Shown here piece by piece: positions 1 to 8,135 of a DNA stretch of 64,000 bases (positions within the stretch are counted from its first letter, which is position 1; every line of letters begins with the position of its first letter). The notes below the pieces were generated by a model. That model worked only from the letters and a program-made list of their open reading frames with translations, did no database searches and was not told where the DNA came from. This DNA is from Paenalicyclobacillus mengziensis. Its GTDB lineage: Bacteria > Bacillota > Bacilli > Alicyclobacillales > Alicyclobacillaceae. The stretch lies in NCBI RefSeq assembly GCF_017298635.1, contig NZ_CP071182.1, forward strand, positions 4,440,001 to 4,504,000, read 5' to 3'. The translations under genes were made by a program, and so were the position numbers.

Positions 1-158
1 AACAAATCGCCCCAAAAGGGGTGGCCGCAGGAGAACGCTATCCTGCTGCAGCGATGCAATCGGTGCACCGCTGAACCTGTTGCACGCATGCCGTGCATAA
101 CGCGTGACTAGCGACTAGCGCATTATGCACGGCCCCATACGGTGTAACGTGCATACAA
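1..158. other. Leading gap with stacked inverted repeats
   Basis: No gene is visible. The stretch holds a CCCC-AAAA-GGGG-type palindrome near 10-21, a GCAGGA/TCCTGC hairpin near 27-46, and the long inverted repeat at 91-132 that closes the S9 peptidase transcript. Whatever lies upstream is outside the window. Confidence 0.4.
91..132 (-). terminator. Long hairpin downstream of the S9 peptidase gene
   Basis: Fourteen-base arms starting CCGTGCATAA pair across a loop of about 14 nt with one internal mismatch. It lies 27 bp past the peptidase stop. No clear U run follows, so it may be a processing or RNA-stability hairpin. Its AACGCG core resembles the 25-nt hairpin family at 34483-34694. Confidence 0.4.
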
Positions 159-2222
159 TCAAGCGTCCGTACTGCTCTTCAGATAGCGGTCAAACCAGGC
201 TGTATTCGTCCGCAGCCGATGAACACGGTGCCATGGCTTGCCTGTACGACTCATACCGTGCGATTCGTCCGGATAGAGCACCATCTCAACAGTCCGTCCA
301 AGGTACTTGAGTGCGCTGTACAACTGTTCCCCCTGTTCAATCGGCAAGCGGAAATCCTTCTCCTGGTGCTCAATGAGTAGTGGCGTATGGATGTTCGACG
401 CGTACTTGAGCGGTGATTGCTGCCAGTACGGCTCCGGTTCCTCCCACCACGGTTTGGTCCCATACTGCGGAACACGCAACCAACCCATGTCGCTCGACCC
501 CATCGCGCTAAACCGGTTCACGACGGAGCGCATCGTGACAGCTGCCTTGAATCTGTCACTGTGCGACACAATCCAGTTCACCATAAACCCGCCATAACTT
601 CCGCCGGCGGTGCCGAGGTGATGTTCATCGAGATCGGGGAAACGTTCCAGTGCAGCATCGAGACCTGTCATCACGTCGCGGTAATCCTTATCTCCCCACT
701 GCCCAATGATTGCGTCACAAAAATGCTTCCCATAGCCCTGGGAACCACGCGGGTTGGTGTAAACCACGGCGTAACCGGCGGCAACCAGACACTGGAACTC
801 GTGAAAGTATCGATACCCGTACATCGCCATCGGGCCACCATGGACCTCGAGAATCGTTGGATGCGGACCGTTTCCAGTTGGCCGCAGACACCATGTATGG
901 ACACGAGTCCCATCTGCTTCCGTTGCCCACAAGTCCACGGGCTCCACAGGCCCGGACACCGCTTCTATTGCTGCCAACTCACCTGCCTGTGCGGCAGGGT
1001 GGTCAGCGGACGAGCGCGGCGAGTCCGTCTCCACCCCCCAGGGTGTAGGTGCCCAGATGACCGTTTCCTCTTCTGGGTGGGTGAGCGTAACAAAAGCAAT
1101 CCCTGAAGGATGCGTCGGGTCAGACAGGGCCAGAGCCGCTTTATCACCTCGGATTGCGAAATCATAGACGACACGCTTCTGGTCCGATACCCTAGTTACT
1201 TTGTCACCGCGAAAAGCGGTCAGTGTAACTCTTCCTTCGTCGGAGAGGAGCATCCACACCTCGTCCCCCAGAAAGGTCGGCTTCGCTGTCGAACTCGCGG
1301 GTACGTCAGATGAACTCTCGTCTCCGACCGACCGGTCTGTTGCACTCGACAAGTCCGTCAAAACGCCACGGGAAAGGTCCCATCGATACAGCGTGGTGAG
1401 CCCATATCCAAGCTCTTCTGGCTTTGTTGCATAGAAGGCGAGATGCTCTCCATCCGGAGATAATTGAAATCCGCCGATAGACCAGTCGGGCAGTGGCAGA
1501 AGTGTCCACTCGCGGGTTGCTAAGGAAAGTTCCTTGACGCGAGTGATGCCTGGGTGAGGGCCCTCTGGGTCATAAGCGCGGTAGAGACAATAGAGACGCT
1601 CCCCGTCCGCTGAGAAGGCCGGGTTTGTGTAGTGGTCCGTTCCCTCAGTCAGGACCTCCATCTCCCCGTCGAGTGAAGCAAACACCAATTGATCACGGCC
1701 GTCATCAAAAAAGCCTTCACCGTCCAGCTTGTAATACTGATGCGTAATATGTCTCACGTCGCGGTTATAGTACTCGTCCAAAACGTCGTCCGAGGCATCG
1801 GAAGTTGGTTCAGTGGATGCCTTTTCCCGCATTAAAACGCCGCCTTTCATGTGCGCGACGACGACGAGACCTTGTCCATCCGGCGACCAGCAGAAATCTT
1901 TGACCCCTCCCGAAATGGAGGTGACCTGCATGGCCTCACCGCCTGAGAGAGGCAAGCGCCAAACCTGTGCACTTCCGGACCGTCTTGATAGAAAACCGAG
2001 CCATTTTCCGTCCGGGGACGGCACTGGGCGCTGGTCACTTGGTCCTCTGGTGAGCGGAATTGGTTCGGGCGATGATTCCTCTGTATTCAGCATCATGATG
2101 CGATTTTGCATCCGGTTTCCTTGTTTGTCCGGGCGAGACTCGGTGAAGTAAAGTCGTGGCTGGATTGGGGCAAAGGCCAACTGCCCCCAGGTTGCGATAG
2201 CAAAGACATCTTCAATCTTCAT
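159..2222 (-). CDS. S9 family serine peptidase (acylaminoacyl-peptidase type)
   Basis: A 687-residue prolyl-oligopeptidase-fold enzyme that should cleave short or N-acylated peptides in the cytosol; no signal peptide is visible. The N-terminal two thirds contain repeated SPDG-type beta-propeller motifs. The C-terminal alpha/beta-hydrolase domain carries the nucleophile in GGSYGG (Ser about 542), the acid in EKDF (Asp about 623) and the His in DESHG (about 655), so the triad is complete. I chose the ATG at 2222 because GAGGAG sits 8 nt upstream; a longer reading to 2273 has no such site. It starts 23 bp after the lactonase-like gene and is probably the last gene of that operon. The physiological substrate is unknown. 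Confidence 0.9.
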   Translation of the reverse strand: MKIEDVFAIATWGQLAFAPIQPRLYFTESRPDKQGNRMQNRIMMLNTEESSPEPIPLTRGPSDQRPVPSPDGKWLGFLSRRSGSAQVWRLPLSGGEAMQVTSISGGVKDFCWSPDGQGLVVVAHMKGGVLMREKASTEPTSDASDDVLDEYYNRDVRHITHQYYKLDGEGFFDDGRDQLVFASLDGEMEVLTEGTDHYTNPAFSADGERLYCLYRAYDPEGPHPGITRVKELSLATREWTLLPLPDWSIGGFQLSPDGEHLAFYATKPEELGYGLTTLYRWDLSRGVLTDLSSATDRSVGDESSSDVPASSTAKPTFLGDEVWMLLSDEGRVTLTAFRGDKVTRVSDQKRVVYDFAIRGDKAALALSDPTHPSGIAFVTLTHPEEETVIWAPTPWGVETDSPRSSADHPAAQAGELAAIEAVSGPVEPVDLWATEADGTRVHTWCLRPTGNGPHPTILEVHGGPMAMYGYRYFHEFQCLVAAGYAVVYTNPRGSQGYGKHFCDAIIGQWGDKDYRDVMTGLDAALERFPDLDEHHLGTAGGSYGGFMVNWIVSHSDRFKAAVTMRSVVNRFSAMGSSDMGWLRVPQYGTKPWWEEPEPYWQQSPLKYASNIHTPLLIEHQEKDFRLPIEQGEQLYSALKYLGRTVEMVLYPDESHGMSRTGKPWHRVHRLRTNTAWFDRYLKSSTDA

Positions 2223-2245
2223 TGCGTCATCTCCTCGTTTCAGGC

Positions 2246-2998
2246 CTAGTACGATTCGGGATAGACCTTCCATTCTTCAGCCTGACCGGCATCATGGCCA
2301 AAAAAGACCTTGGCGGATGTCTCTTTTGTAAGCCGCTTCAATTTTGCGATAGAATCAAAGGCTTTCTCCGCATCGCGAACGGCAAAGGGAACTCCATCTT
2401 CGTAATTTGGTCGATGATACGCCGCGTCAATCGCAAGTAAAATCGTGTCATTCGGGGTGCTCACGAGGACAGATTGATGACCTGGGGTATGCCCCGGGGT
2501 AAAGACGAGCTGAACGCCAGGTACAAGCTCGGTATCTCCATCCACAAATCGGTACAAAAGTGCAGGGTCCTTGCAAATGTCAAAGTAATTGTCCTGTTTC
2601 AGCGCCGCTTCATACTCTGCACGTTGCAAGACGATCTCTGTGTAGGGGAAGAGTTGATTGCCGCCAGCGTGATCGAAATGTAAATGCGTACTGACAACAC
2701 ACACCAAGTCAGAGGGCTGATAGCCACAGCGTCCAATGACATTCGTGATGAGGTCCTGCGCTTTCATTTCCGGCACAATCAGTCCCTCATCTTCGGTACC
2801 GCGAAAAAACTCCGCTGGCTCATGAATGCAGGACTCAGGCATTCCGGTATCAATGAGGATGGGACCATCCGACGTCTCAATGAGGTATGACCAAATCGGC
2901 AGCCTGGCCATTTCTCCCACTTTTCGACGAGTATCAAGAGCTGAGGCATCCACCAAACAGTAGCCTGCTGGTAACAACGACAGTTTTTGAACGCTCAT
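2246..2998 (-). CDS. Metallo-beta-lactamase-fold hydrolase, N-acyl-homoserine-lactonase family
   Basis: A 250-residue MBL-fold protein with the full dinuclear zinc set of AiiA/AhlD-like lactonases: HLHFDH (His105, His107, Asp109, His110), His170 in TPGH, Asp191 and His235. Family members open the lactone ring of acyl-homoserine lactones, so quorum quenching is possible, but many relatives hydrolyse other lactones. In a catabolic operon next to two reductase-fold proteins, a pathway lactone is an equally good substrate. The gap to the SDR gene upstream is 12 bp and to the peptidase downstream 23 bp. Function is inferred from family; the metal ligands are seen directly. Confidence 0.87.
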   Translation of the reverse strand: MSVQKLSLLPAGYCLVDASALDTRRKVGEMARLPIWSYLIETSDGPILIDTGMPESCIHEPAEFFRGTEDEGLIVPEMKAQDLITNVIGRCGYQPSDLVCVVSTHLHFDHAGGNQLFPYTEIVLQRAEYEAALKQDNYFDICKDPALLYRFVDGDTELVPGVQLVFTPGHTPGHQSVLVSTPNDTILLAIDAAYHRPNYEDGVPFAVRDAEKAFDSIAKLKRLTKETSAKVFFGHDAGQAEEWKVYPESY

Positions 2999-3010
2999 AA
3001 CGAGCCCTCC

Positions 3011-3808
3011 TTACAGTGCGCTGATAACGCCACCGTCTGCTAGAATCGTTTGCCCCGTCATATAACTGTTTGCCGAAGAAAGAAGCATTGTTACCAGACG
3101 GCCGACTTCCTCGGGTTCTCCGTATCGGCCCATAGGGATACTGGCAGCTTCTTCTTTGGCGACCTCAAAAGCCGCTTTCCCTTCTCGACTGGCACGCTGC
3201 TCGTCCAGCCACTTCACGCGGTCCGTGTTGATTCGACCAGGCGCAAAGTTCAGTACGGCAATGTTCTCCTGCGCGACCTGCAGTGCCAATGTCTTCAAAA
3301 GGGCCATCGTCCCCGTGCGGATGGCGTTGGACAAGATGAGGTTTACATTTGGCTGACGAACGTACAGCGAGGAAATGTTCAGAATTTTGCCTCCACCTTG
3401 GCGCCGCATATAAGGCAGCGTTTCACGAATCAGGCGGACGACGCTCATCATATTTAAATCGAATGCCCTTTGCCAGTCCTCGTCTGTAACCTGGTCAAAG
3501 TTGCCGCCAACAGGACCGCCTGCATTGGTGACTAAGATGTCGATACCTCCAAGCAGCTTTGCCGTGCGTGCCACGAGTTCCCGAATGTCGCCCTCGTTCA
3601 CGAGGTCTGCCTTGACTGCGCGCACAGACGACGTCTCGGGGCCTAGTGCTGCGTTCATGTTGCGAGCGACCTCTGTGAGGGTCTCAGCACGGCGACTCGA
3701 GATGACCACCTCACAGCCTTCTCGTGTCAGTTCTGTCGCGATTGCCAGTCCGAGCCCCTGAGATGCCGCTGTTACAAGTGCCCGTTTTCCTCTAAGGCCA
3801 AGGTCCAC
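3011..3808 (-). CDS. SDR-fold protein with degenerate active site (first copy)
   Basis: A 265-residue Rossmann-fold protein of the short-chain dehydrogenase superfamily. I chose the GTG at 3808 because AAGGGAG lies 8 nt upstream; an ATG-type start at 3862 only adds a non-SDR tail. The cofactor motif reads TAASQGLG instead of TGxxxGxG, and NAGG is present. The active-site Ser is kept (NISS), but the YxxxK pair is replaced by SxxxR. This matches what is described for BKR-like SDR subgroups that lack the tetrad, so ordinary ketone or alcohol chemistry is doubtful. A second SDR in the same cluster has the same replacement. Confidence 0.85.
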   Translation of the reverse strand: MDLGLRGKRALVTAASQGLGLAIATELTREGCEVVISSRRAETLTEVARNMNAALGPETSSVRAVKADLVNEGDIRELVARTAKLLGGIDILVTNAGGPVGGNFDQVTDEDWQRAFDLNMMSVVRLIRETLPYMRRQGGGKILNISSLYVRQPNVNLILSNAIRTGTMALLKTLALQVAQENIAVLNFAPGRINTDRVKWLDEQRASREGKAAFEVAKEEAASIPMGRYGEPEEVGRLVTMLLSSANSYMTGQTILADGGVISAL

Positions 3809-3938
3809 GCCGTACACTCCCTTTTCTGGAACGGTAGAAGTACAATTGCCGGCGGACATCATCTGATATCCGCCGGCCGGGTCCTACATAAAACATCCAT
3901 CTTGATGATTGGCACGCAGAACAAAACCGCGTTTCCGT

Positions 3939-4211
3939 TTACAGTTCAACCGGGAGGTCGAGTGTCCGCCAAGCGCGCACTTCCACCGTCCGGGCTCCGG
4001 ACGTCACCGCCGGATCGGCATTTGCAAGGCGGGTGGCTTCTTCATCAGACTCACAGTCATAGATGACGAGGCCGCCTTTACCGTCTGGAAACGGCCCTGC
4101 AGCAAAGACTTTGCCTTGCAAATACAGGTCACTCGCATACTTGAGGTGAGCTGGGCGGGACTCCTGATTCTTTTCTGGATCCACAATCGTAAGCATCGCG
4201 AGATACTTCAC
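3939..4211 (-). CDS. YciI-like protein
   Basis: A 90-residue YCII-domain protein (start GTG, AAGGGGG 7 nt upstream), with the family's small alpha/beta ferredoxin-like pattern and the AAGPF and DCESDEEA segments typical of YciI proteins. Some relatives are dehydrochlorinases or sit in aromatic-degradation operons, but most are unassigned. The start overlaps the cupin stop by 4 nt (GTGA), indicating translational coupling. Chemistry cannot be read from the sequence. About 130 bp without a gene separate it from the next operon member. Confidence 0.8.
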   Translation of the reverse strand: MKYLAMLTIVDPEKNQESRPAHLKYASDLYLQGKVFAAGPFPDGKGGLVIYDCESDEEATRLANADPAVTSGARTVEVRAWRTLDLPVEL

Positions 4212-4627
4212 TTTGCAGCCCCCTTTTGCTTCTGCATGAGTTCTTTAAAAGCCTCTCGTGGCGGTGCAAAGACGTCGACACACACGCAACCTTCTGCGAG
4301 GGCTGCAGCGGAATGCGGCACATTGCCGGGAATCGCGACCGCGTCCCCCGCCGTGATGACCTGTTTTAGATTGCCAACGGTAAATTCACATGAACCTGAC
4401 AGTACGAGTGTCATTTGCTCCTGCGGGTGCTGGTGGGCCGGAGCAACTGAGTTTGGCGCAAACGTCACATAACTTATCATCAGGTCCTTGCCAAACATCG
4501 GGCGCAATTTGACGCCTTCTGCAGCCTCGAGGAAATCAAGCTCTGGCGCGTGCGCAAAAAACGGTTCATAATCGGCCGTGCCGTCCCAACTGACACTTTC
4601 GCGGAAATATTCTTTGTTAATACTCAA
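4208..4627 (-). CDS. Cupin-domain protein (first copy)
   Basis: A 139-residue single-domain cupin. The metal-binding motif is visible as PNSVAPAHQHPQEQ (two His and a Glu-type ligand), with the second-motif His in GNVPHSA. The start is TTG at 4627 with GGGGAGG about 9 nt upstream. It is clearly paralogous to the cupin at 6895-7356, sharing PNSVAP, the NVPHxA segment and the DxFxPPR segment. Both belong to the same operon, so they may form a heteromer or act on successive intermediates. Small cupins of this type are often sugar isomerases, dioxygenases or ligand sensors; the role here is unassigned. Confidence 0.83.
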   Translation of the reverse strand: MSINKEYFRESVSWDGTADYEPFFAHAPELDFLEAAEGVKLRPMFGKDLMISYVTFAPNSVAPAHQHPQEQMTLVLSGSCEFTVGNLKQVITAGDAVAIPGNVPHSAAALAEGCVCVDVFAPPREAFKELMQKQKGAAK

Positions 4628-4642
4628 CTCTCCTCGCCTCCC

Positions 4643-5035
4643 CTACTGATTCGGCTGCTCAAACTCAATTTTGAGTCCACTTGACAGGACATTCGTCCCG
4701 GCGAAAAAGTCAATCACCGACACCATCTCAACGAGTTGCTCTTGTGTGAGTCCGAGTTTCTTCACCGCGAGAGAGTGGCTGTCAATACAGTAGCTGCAGC
4801 GGTTAACCATCGAAACCGTCAGAGCAATCATTTCCTTGGTCAGTAAATCGAGCGATCCGTTCAGCATGATGGCTTTGTAGCGCTCCCAGTTCGCCTTCAG
4901 ATACTCCGGCTGAAGCGCCATCACACGCCAGATGACGGGGACTTTGTCCCACCCCCGAACCTGCTTCATCTCTTCGTAGATTTCCTTGACCAAACCCGTT
5001 GCCTCGTGTTCCTCCACCGAACCGACGATGGTCAT
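4643..5035 (-). CDS. Carboxymuconolactone decarboxylase / AhpD-like protein
   Basis: A 130-residue all-helical protein of the CMD/AhpD family. The family's redox centre is present as CSYCIDSH: two Cys separated by two residues, followed by a His. This points to a peroxidase-like or thiol-reducing role rather than decarboxylation. ATG start with AAGGGAGG upstream. It sits 15 bp after the SDR gene and 15 bp before the cupin, so one transcript is likely. It may protect the pathway from peroxide made by an oxygenase or oxidase not encoded here; this is inference. Confidence 0.83.
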   Translation of the reverse strand: MTIVGSVEEHEATGLVKEIYEEMKQVRGWDKVPVIWRVMALQPEYLKANWERYKAIMLNGSLDLLTKEMIALTVSMVNRCSYCIDSHSLAVKKLGLTQEQLVEMVSVIDFFAGTNVLSSGLKIEFEQPNQ

Positions 5036-5050
5036 CCCGTGCCGCCTCCC

Positions 5051-5797
5051 TTATAGATACTTTGCCATGCCGCCGTCCACGTCAATCACAGCCCCCGTTA
5101 CATACGAGGCCCGCTCTGATGCGAGGAATGCCACCACCGCAGCGACTTCCTCCGGATTTCCAAACCGTTTGAGAGGTATCTCAAACCTTTCAATCATTTC
5201 ATCGAAAAACGCAGTCGGACGAGTTTCCCATTGTCCGGAGTGAACAAAACCGATGTTAATGCCGTTGACAAGAATTCCGTCTGCCGCCAATTCCTTCGCC
5301 AGCGCCTTGGTCATCGCAATACAGGCGGCACGGTTCGTACTCGAAGCGAAGAAACGGGCATCAGGCTGCTTGCCAACGACGGCGGTCATGTTCATAATCC
5401 TGCCGCCTTTTTGCATCAGCGGTAATACCGCACGGGAAAACCGGATATATGCCATCAGCTTGACGTTAATATCGGCTTGCCAATCCTCGTCAGTCAAGGT
5501 CTTAAAGGTCCCAGGATAGGCCTTGCCTGCGTTGTTGACGAGGATGTCAACGCGGCCAAAGCGTTGCTTCACCGCTTCAACAAAATCCCGAATTGAAGCC
5601 GGGTCCGTTGTATCCGCAGACTGTGCGTAAAACTGCTCTTGGTCTGTTTTCGCCTTTAGGTCTGCAAAGTCTTCGACATGTCTGCTGCAACTGGCCACAA
5701 GGCACCCTTCGGTGAGAAGTTCCTCACAGACTGCCCGGCCTATCCCACGGGACCCCCCCGTGACAATCGCGACTTTGCCTTTGAGTCCAAGTTCCAA
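5051..5797 (-). CDS. SDR-fold protein with degenerate active site (second copy)
   Basis: A 248-residue SDR-superfamily protein (start TTG). The nucleotide motif TGGSRGIG and NNAG are intact, so NAD(P) binding is likely. The catalytic tetrad is not: aligned with FabG on flanking residues, the Ser becomes Ala (NMTAVVG), the Tyr becomes Ser and the Lys becomes Arg, giving SxxxR. The C terminus has the usual GAVIDVDGG ending. It could be a non-redox subunit, a lyase or isomerase, or a reductase using other residues. It is the first gene after the repeat block that follows ilvE. Confidence 0.85.
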   Translation of the reverse strand: MELGLKGKVAIVTGGSRGIGRAVCEELLTEGCLVASCSRHVEDFADLKAKTDQEQFYAQSADTTDPASIRDFVEAVKQRFGRVDILVNNAGKAYPGTFKTLTDEDWQADINVKLMAYIRFSRAVLPLMQKGGRIMNMTAVVGKQPDARFFASSTNRAACIAMTKALAKELAADGILVNGINIGFVHSGQWETRPTAFFDEMIERFEIPLKRFGNPEEVAAVVAFLASERASYVTGAVIDVDGGMAKYL

Positions 5798-5841
5798 ACT
5801 TCCACCGCCTCTGTACGGATGGTACTGACAGACTACTTTCC

Positions 5842-5934
5842 ATCAGTTCGCGCGCTTCTATCCGTTTGCGCGGGCCGTTTGCGCGGGCCGTTTGCGCGGG
5901 CCGTTTGCGCGGGCTTTTATCAGTTCGCGCGCTT
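5842..5934. repeat. 13-bp tandem repeat framed by 16-bp direct repeats
   Basis: Four perfect head-to-tail copies of CCGTTTGCGCGGG occupy 5862-5913. They are bracketed by two identical copies of ATCAGTTCGCGCGCTT at 5842-5857 and 5919-5934, the second running into the aminotransferase stop codon. The block lies between two genes of one minus-strand operon, so it would be transcribed. Slippage expansion is the simplest origin. Confidence 0.85.
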
Positions 5935-6889
5935 AATACACAGGCGAGACCCAGTCCAGATAGCGTTCGTCCTGACCGCGTACTGCGCGGTAATAGACAT
6001 CTTGCAGCGTCTTCGTAATCGGTCCGGTTGACCCGTTTCCAATTGTCCGATGGTCGACAGACGTGATGGATGCAATCTGAGCCCCTGTGCCGGCAAGGAA
6101 GATCTCGTCGGAAATATAAAGCTCAGTCCGGTCAATCGCCCTGACCTCCGAAGGAATGCCGAGCTCGTTCGCAAGTTGCAGAATCGCGCGACGGGTGACC
6201 CCCTCGAGGATATCCGAAGTCACTGGCGTGGTAATCAAGGTGCCGTCCCGAACGATAAAGAAGTTGGAGGAACTCGCTTCTGATACCTGACCGTCAACAG
6301 AAAGCATGAGTGCCTCGTCGTAACCATCCGCCGTCGCTGCGTCGTTTGCGAGAGCCGCATTGATGTAGGCACCCGTGACTTTTGCACGAGACGGTATGAT
6401 ATTGTCAGCTATGCGCTGCCAGTTGGAGACGACAGCGGACAAGTTCTCCGTCTTCACGTAATCTCCCATGGCAACTGTGAAAATGGCCACCTCGTCACGA
6501 AGTCCAGACAAGGTTACCTTGATAACGCGCGACGCCTTGTAGGCGAGCGGACGAATGTACACATCCTCGCGGTAGGCGTTCTTCTTCAGAACTTGCACTG
6601 TCCAGTCGAGCAGTTCTTGTGCAGTGTAAGGGCACTCTATCCTGAGAATTCTGCAGGAGTTGAGAAACCGCCTGTAGTGTTCAATACCTTTCAAAATGTA
6701 CAGTTGTTCCGTTTCACCGTTCCAGTACGCCCGAATGCCTTCAAAGCAGCCTGTGCCGTAGTTCAGGGCGTGCGTTGAAATGTTCACGTTCGCGTCGTCG
6801 AGCGGCATCACTTCGCCGTGAAAGAAACAGTATCCTCCGCTAATTTCCTGCTTTGGTGAAGGTCCTTTTGCAGATGTACTTGTTGTCAT
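5933..6889 (-). CDS. ilvE: Branched-chain-type class IV aminotransferase
   Basis: A 318-residue PLP enzyme of fold type IV. Family signatures seen are ALNYGTGCFEGIRAY near residue 45, the Schiff-base Lys in SRAKVTGAY (about 170) and VSEASSSNFF. Housekeeping members transaminate Leu, Ile and Val with 2-oxoglutarate; relatives act on D-amino acids or amines. In this cluster, between cupins and an IclR regulator, a dedicated catabolic substrate is at least as likely as branched-chain synthesis. I preferred the ATG at 6889 (CAGGAG 8 nt upstream) over the GTG three codons earlier. It nearly abuts the cupin gene. Confidence 0.87.
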   Translation of the reverse strand: MTTSTSAKGPSPKQEISGGYCFFHGEVMPLDDANVNISTHALNYGTGCFEGIRAYWNGETEQLYILKGIEHYRRFLNSCRILRIECPYTAQELLDWTVQVLKKNAYREDVYIRPLAYKASRVIKVTLSGLRDEVAIFTVAMGDYVKTENLSAVVSNWQRIADNIIPSRAKVTGAYINAALANDAATADGYDEALMLSVDGQVSEASSSNFFIVRDGTLITTPVTSDILEGVTRRAILQLANELGIPSEVRAIDRTELYISDEIFLAGTGAQIASITSVDHRTIGNGSTGPITKTLQDVYYRAVRGQDERYLDWVSPVY

Positions 6890-6894
6890 GTCAG

Positions 6895-7356
6895 TCACTC
6901 CTGATTCCCCTCTTCTGCTTGTTTTTTCAGAGCAGCTTCCATCATCTCACGATAGCCGCTGCGCGGTGGCGAAAAAATGTCGAGCGCCAAGCAGGGCTTG
7001 TCATAGGTCCGCGCGGCATGGGGAACATTGGGCGGTACGATGTATACGTCTCCCTTGCGAATCATCCGTTTTTCCCCGTTGAGTTCGAATTCATATTCGC
7101 CTTCAATCATCGTACCGATTTGTTCTTCTGGATGCGAGTGCATCGGCGCCACACTGTTCGGTTCCATGTGAACGAAACTGAGCAGGATCTTTTCGCCAAA
7201 CACTGGTTTCAGGCCAAGGCCCTCGACGACGTCCAGTAATGGCACGTCCTTAATGTTCAGAAACTGCGGTTGAAAGTCTCCTTCAACTTCAACCACACTG
7301 TCTGAAACCTTGAAGTATCCCCCGGTACCTTCTGCATCCTTCTTTTCTTCTGCCAT
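6895..7356 (-). CDS. Cupin-domain protein (second copy)
   Basis: A 153-residue cupin with the metal motif PNSVAPMHSHPEEQ and the second His in PNVPHAA. It is paralogous to the cupin at 4208-4627 but has about 30 extra N-terminal residues and a charged helical C-terminal tail. ATG start with GAGGAGG 7 nt upstream. It overlaps the IclR stop (TAATG) and precedes the aminotransferase by a few bases, so the regulator, cupin and aminotransferase are co-translated. Enzymatic role unassigned. Confidence 0.83.
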   Translation of the reverse strand: MAEEKKDAEGTGGYFKVSDSVVEVEGDFQPQFLNIKDVPLLDVVEGLGLKPVFGEKILLSFVHMEPNSVAPMHSHPEEQIGTMIEGEYEFELNGEKRMIRKGDVYIVPPNVPHAARTYDKPCLALDIFSPPRSGYREMMEAALKKQAEEGNQE

Positions 7357-8093
7357 TACGCATCCTCCTCATTTGACTGGATATGGTATCCAATACTGTA
7401 AGATACAGACTCAGCAACTGTCATGACTTGTTCGGCAAAGCCGATGGCAATTTCTTTTGTAAATCGGACGCCTGGACCAGAGACTGATACAGCACCCATC
7501 ACTTCTCCGTGGTCGTCCCGGACAGGTGCCGCAATGCAGAGAACGCCTTCAATAAATTCCTCGTCCTCGAATGCATATCCTCTGTGACGAATGACCTCCA
7601 GGTGCGCCTTTAGTTCCACCGAGTCTGTAATGGTTTTGGCTGTGCGCCTTGGCAATTCGACAAGGCGAGGAAAAAGGTCATCCCTGTAAGCCAAAACGCA
7701 CTTCCCCAGTGCAGAACAGTGCAGCGGTATTCGCGATCCGATGTCCACACCCCAGCGCAACGCATGTTCCGAGAGAACCCTGTCGACATATTCAATCTCG
7801 GTTCCTGTCACTGCACCAAGATTCACGGTTTCGCCCGTCAAGCTGGCCAACTTCTCGAGTTGATGATGAATCCGCGTGCGAGCTGTCGTGAACCAAAGCC
7901 CCTTTAAGCCAATCTTATACATGCCGCTTTCACCGTACACAGAGGTGATGTAACCTCGGGACTCAAGCGTCATCAGCAAGCGGTGCGTCGTTGACTTTGG
8001 TAACTGCACTGCATCGGCAACTTCGCCGAGTGACTGATGCCGACGGCCAATGAAGGTATCCATGATGAGCAGGCCCCGGTCAAGCGACCGCAC
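7356..8093 (-). CDS. IclR-family transcriptional regulator
   Basis: About 245 residues: an N-terminal winged helix-turn-helix (SLGEVADAVQLPKSTTHRLL) followed by the IclR effector-binding GAF-like domain ending in a regulatory pattern typical of the family. It is likely the local regulator of the catabolic cluster and the first gene of its operon. The start is uncertain. The GTG at 8093 lacks a good Shine-Dalgarno, while GAGGTGAG lies some 20 nt upstream in front of in-frame ATC codons, so a non-canonical start a few codons earlier is possible. Candidate operators are described at 9575-9696 and 13347-13360. Confidence 0.85.
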   Translation of the reverse strand: MRSLDRGLLIMDTFIGRRHQSLGEVADAVQLPKSTTHRLLMTLESRGYITSVYGESGMYKIGLKGLWFTTARTRIHHQLEKLASLTGETVNLGAVTGTEIEYVDRVLSEHALRWGVDIGSRIPLHCSALGKCVLAYRDDLFPRLVELPRRTAKTITDSVELKAHLEVIRHRGYAFEDEEFIEGVLCIAAPVRDDHGEVMGAVSVSGPGVRFTKEIAIGFAEQVMTVAESVSYSIGYHIQSNEEDA

Positions 8094-8135
8094 AATCGAC
8101 TTGTCGATGATGACTCACCTCGCTGTCGTCAGGCA

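Noticed and set aside
417-1106. Long plus-strand frame inside the S9 peptidase gene
   Set aside because: Antisense shadow of a well-supported gene with intact catalytic motifs.
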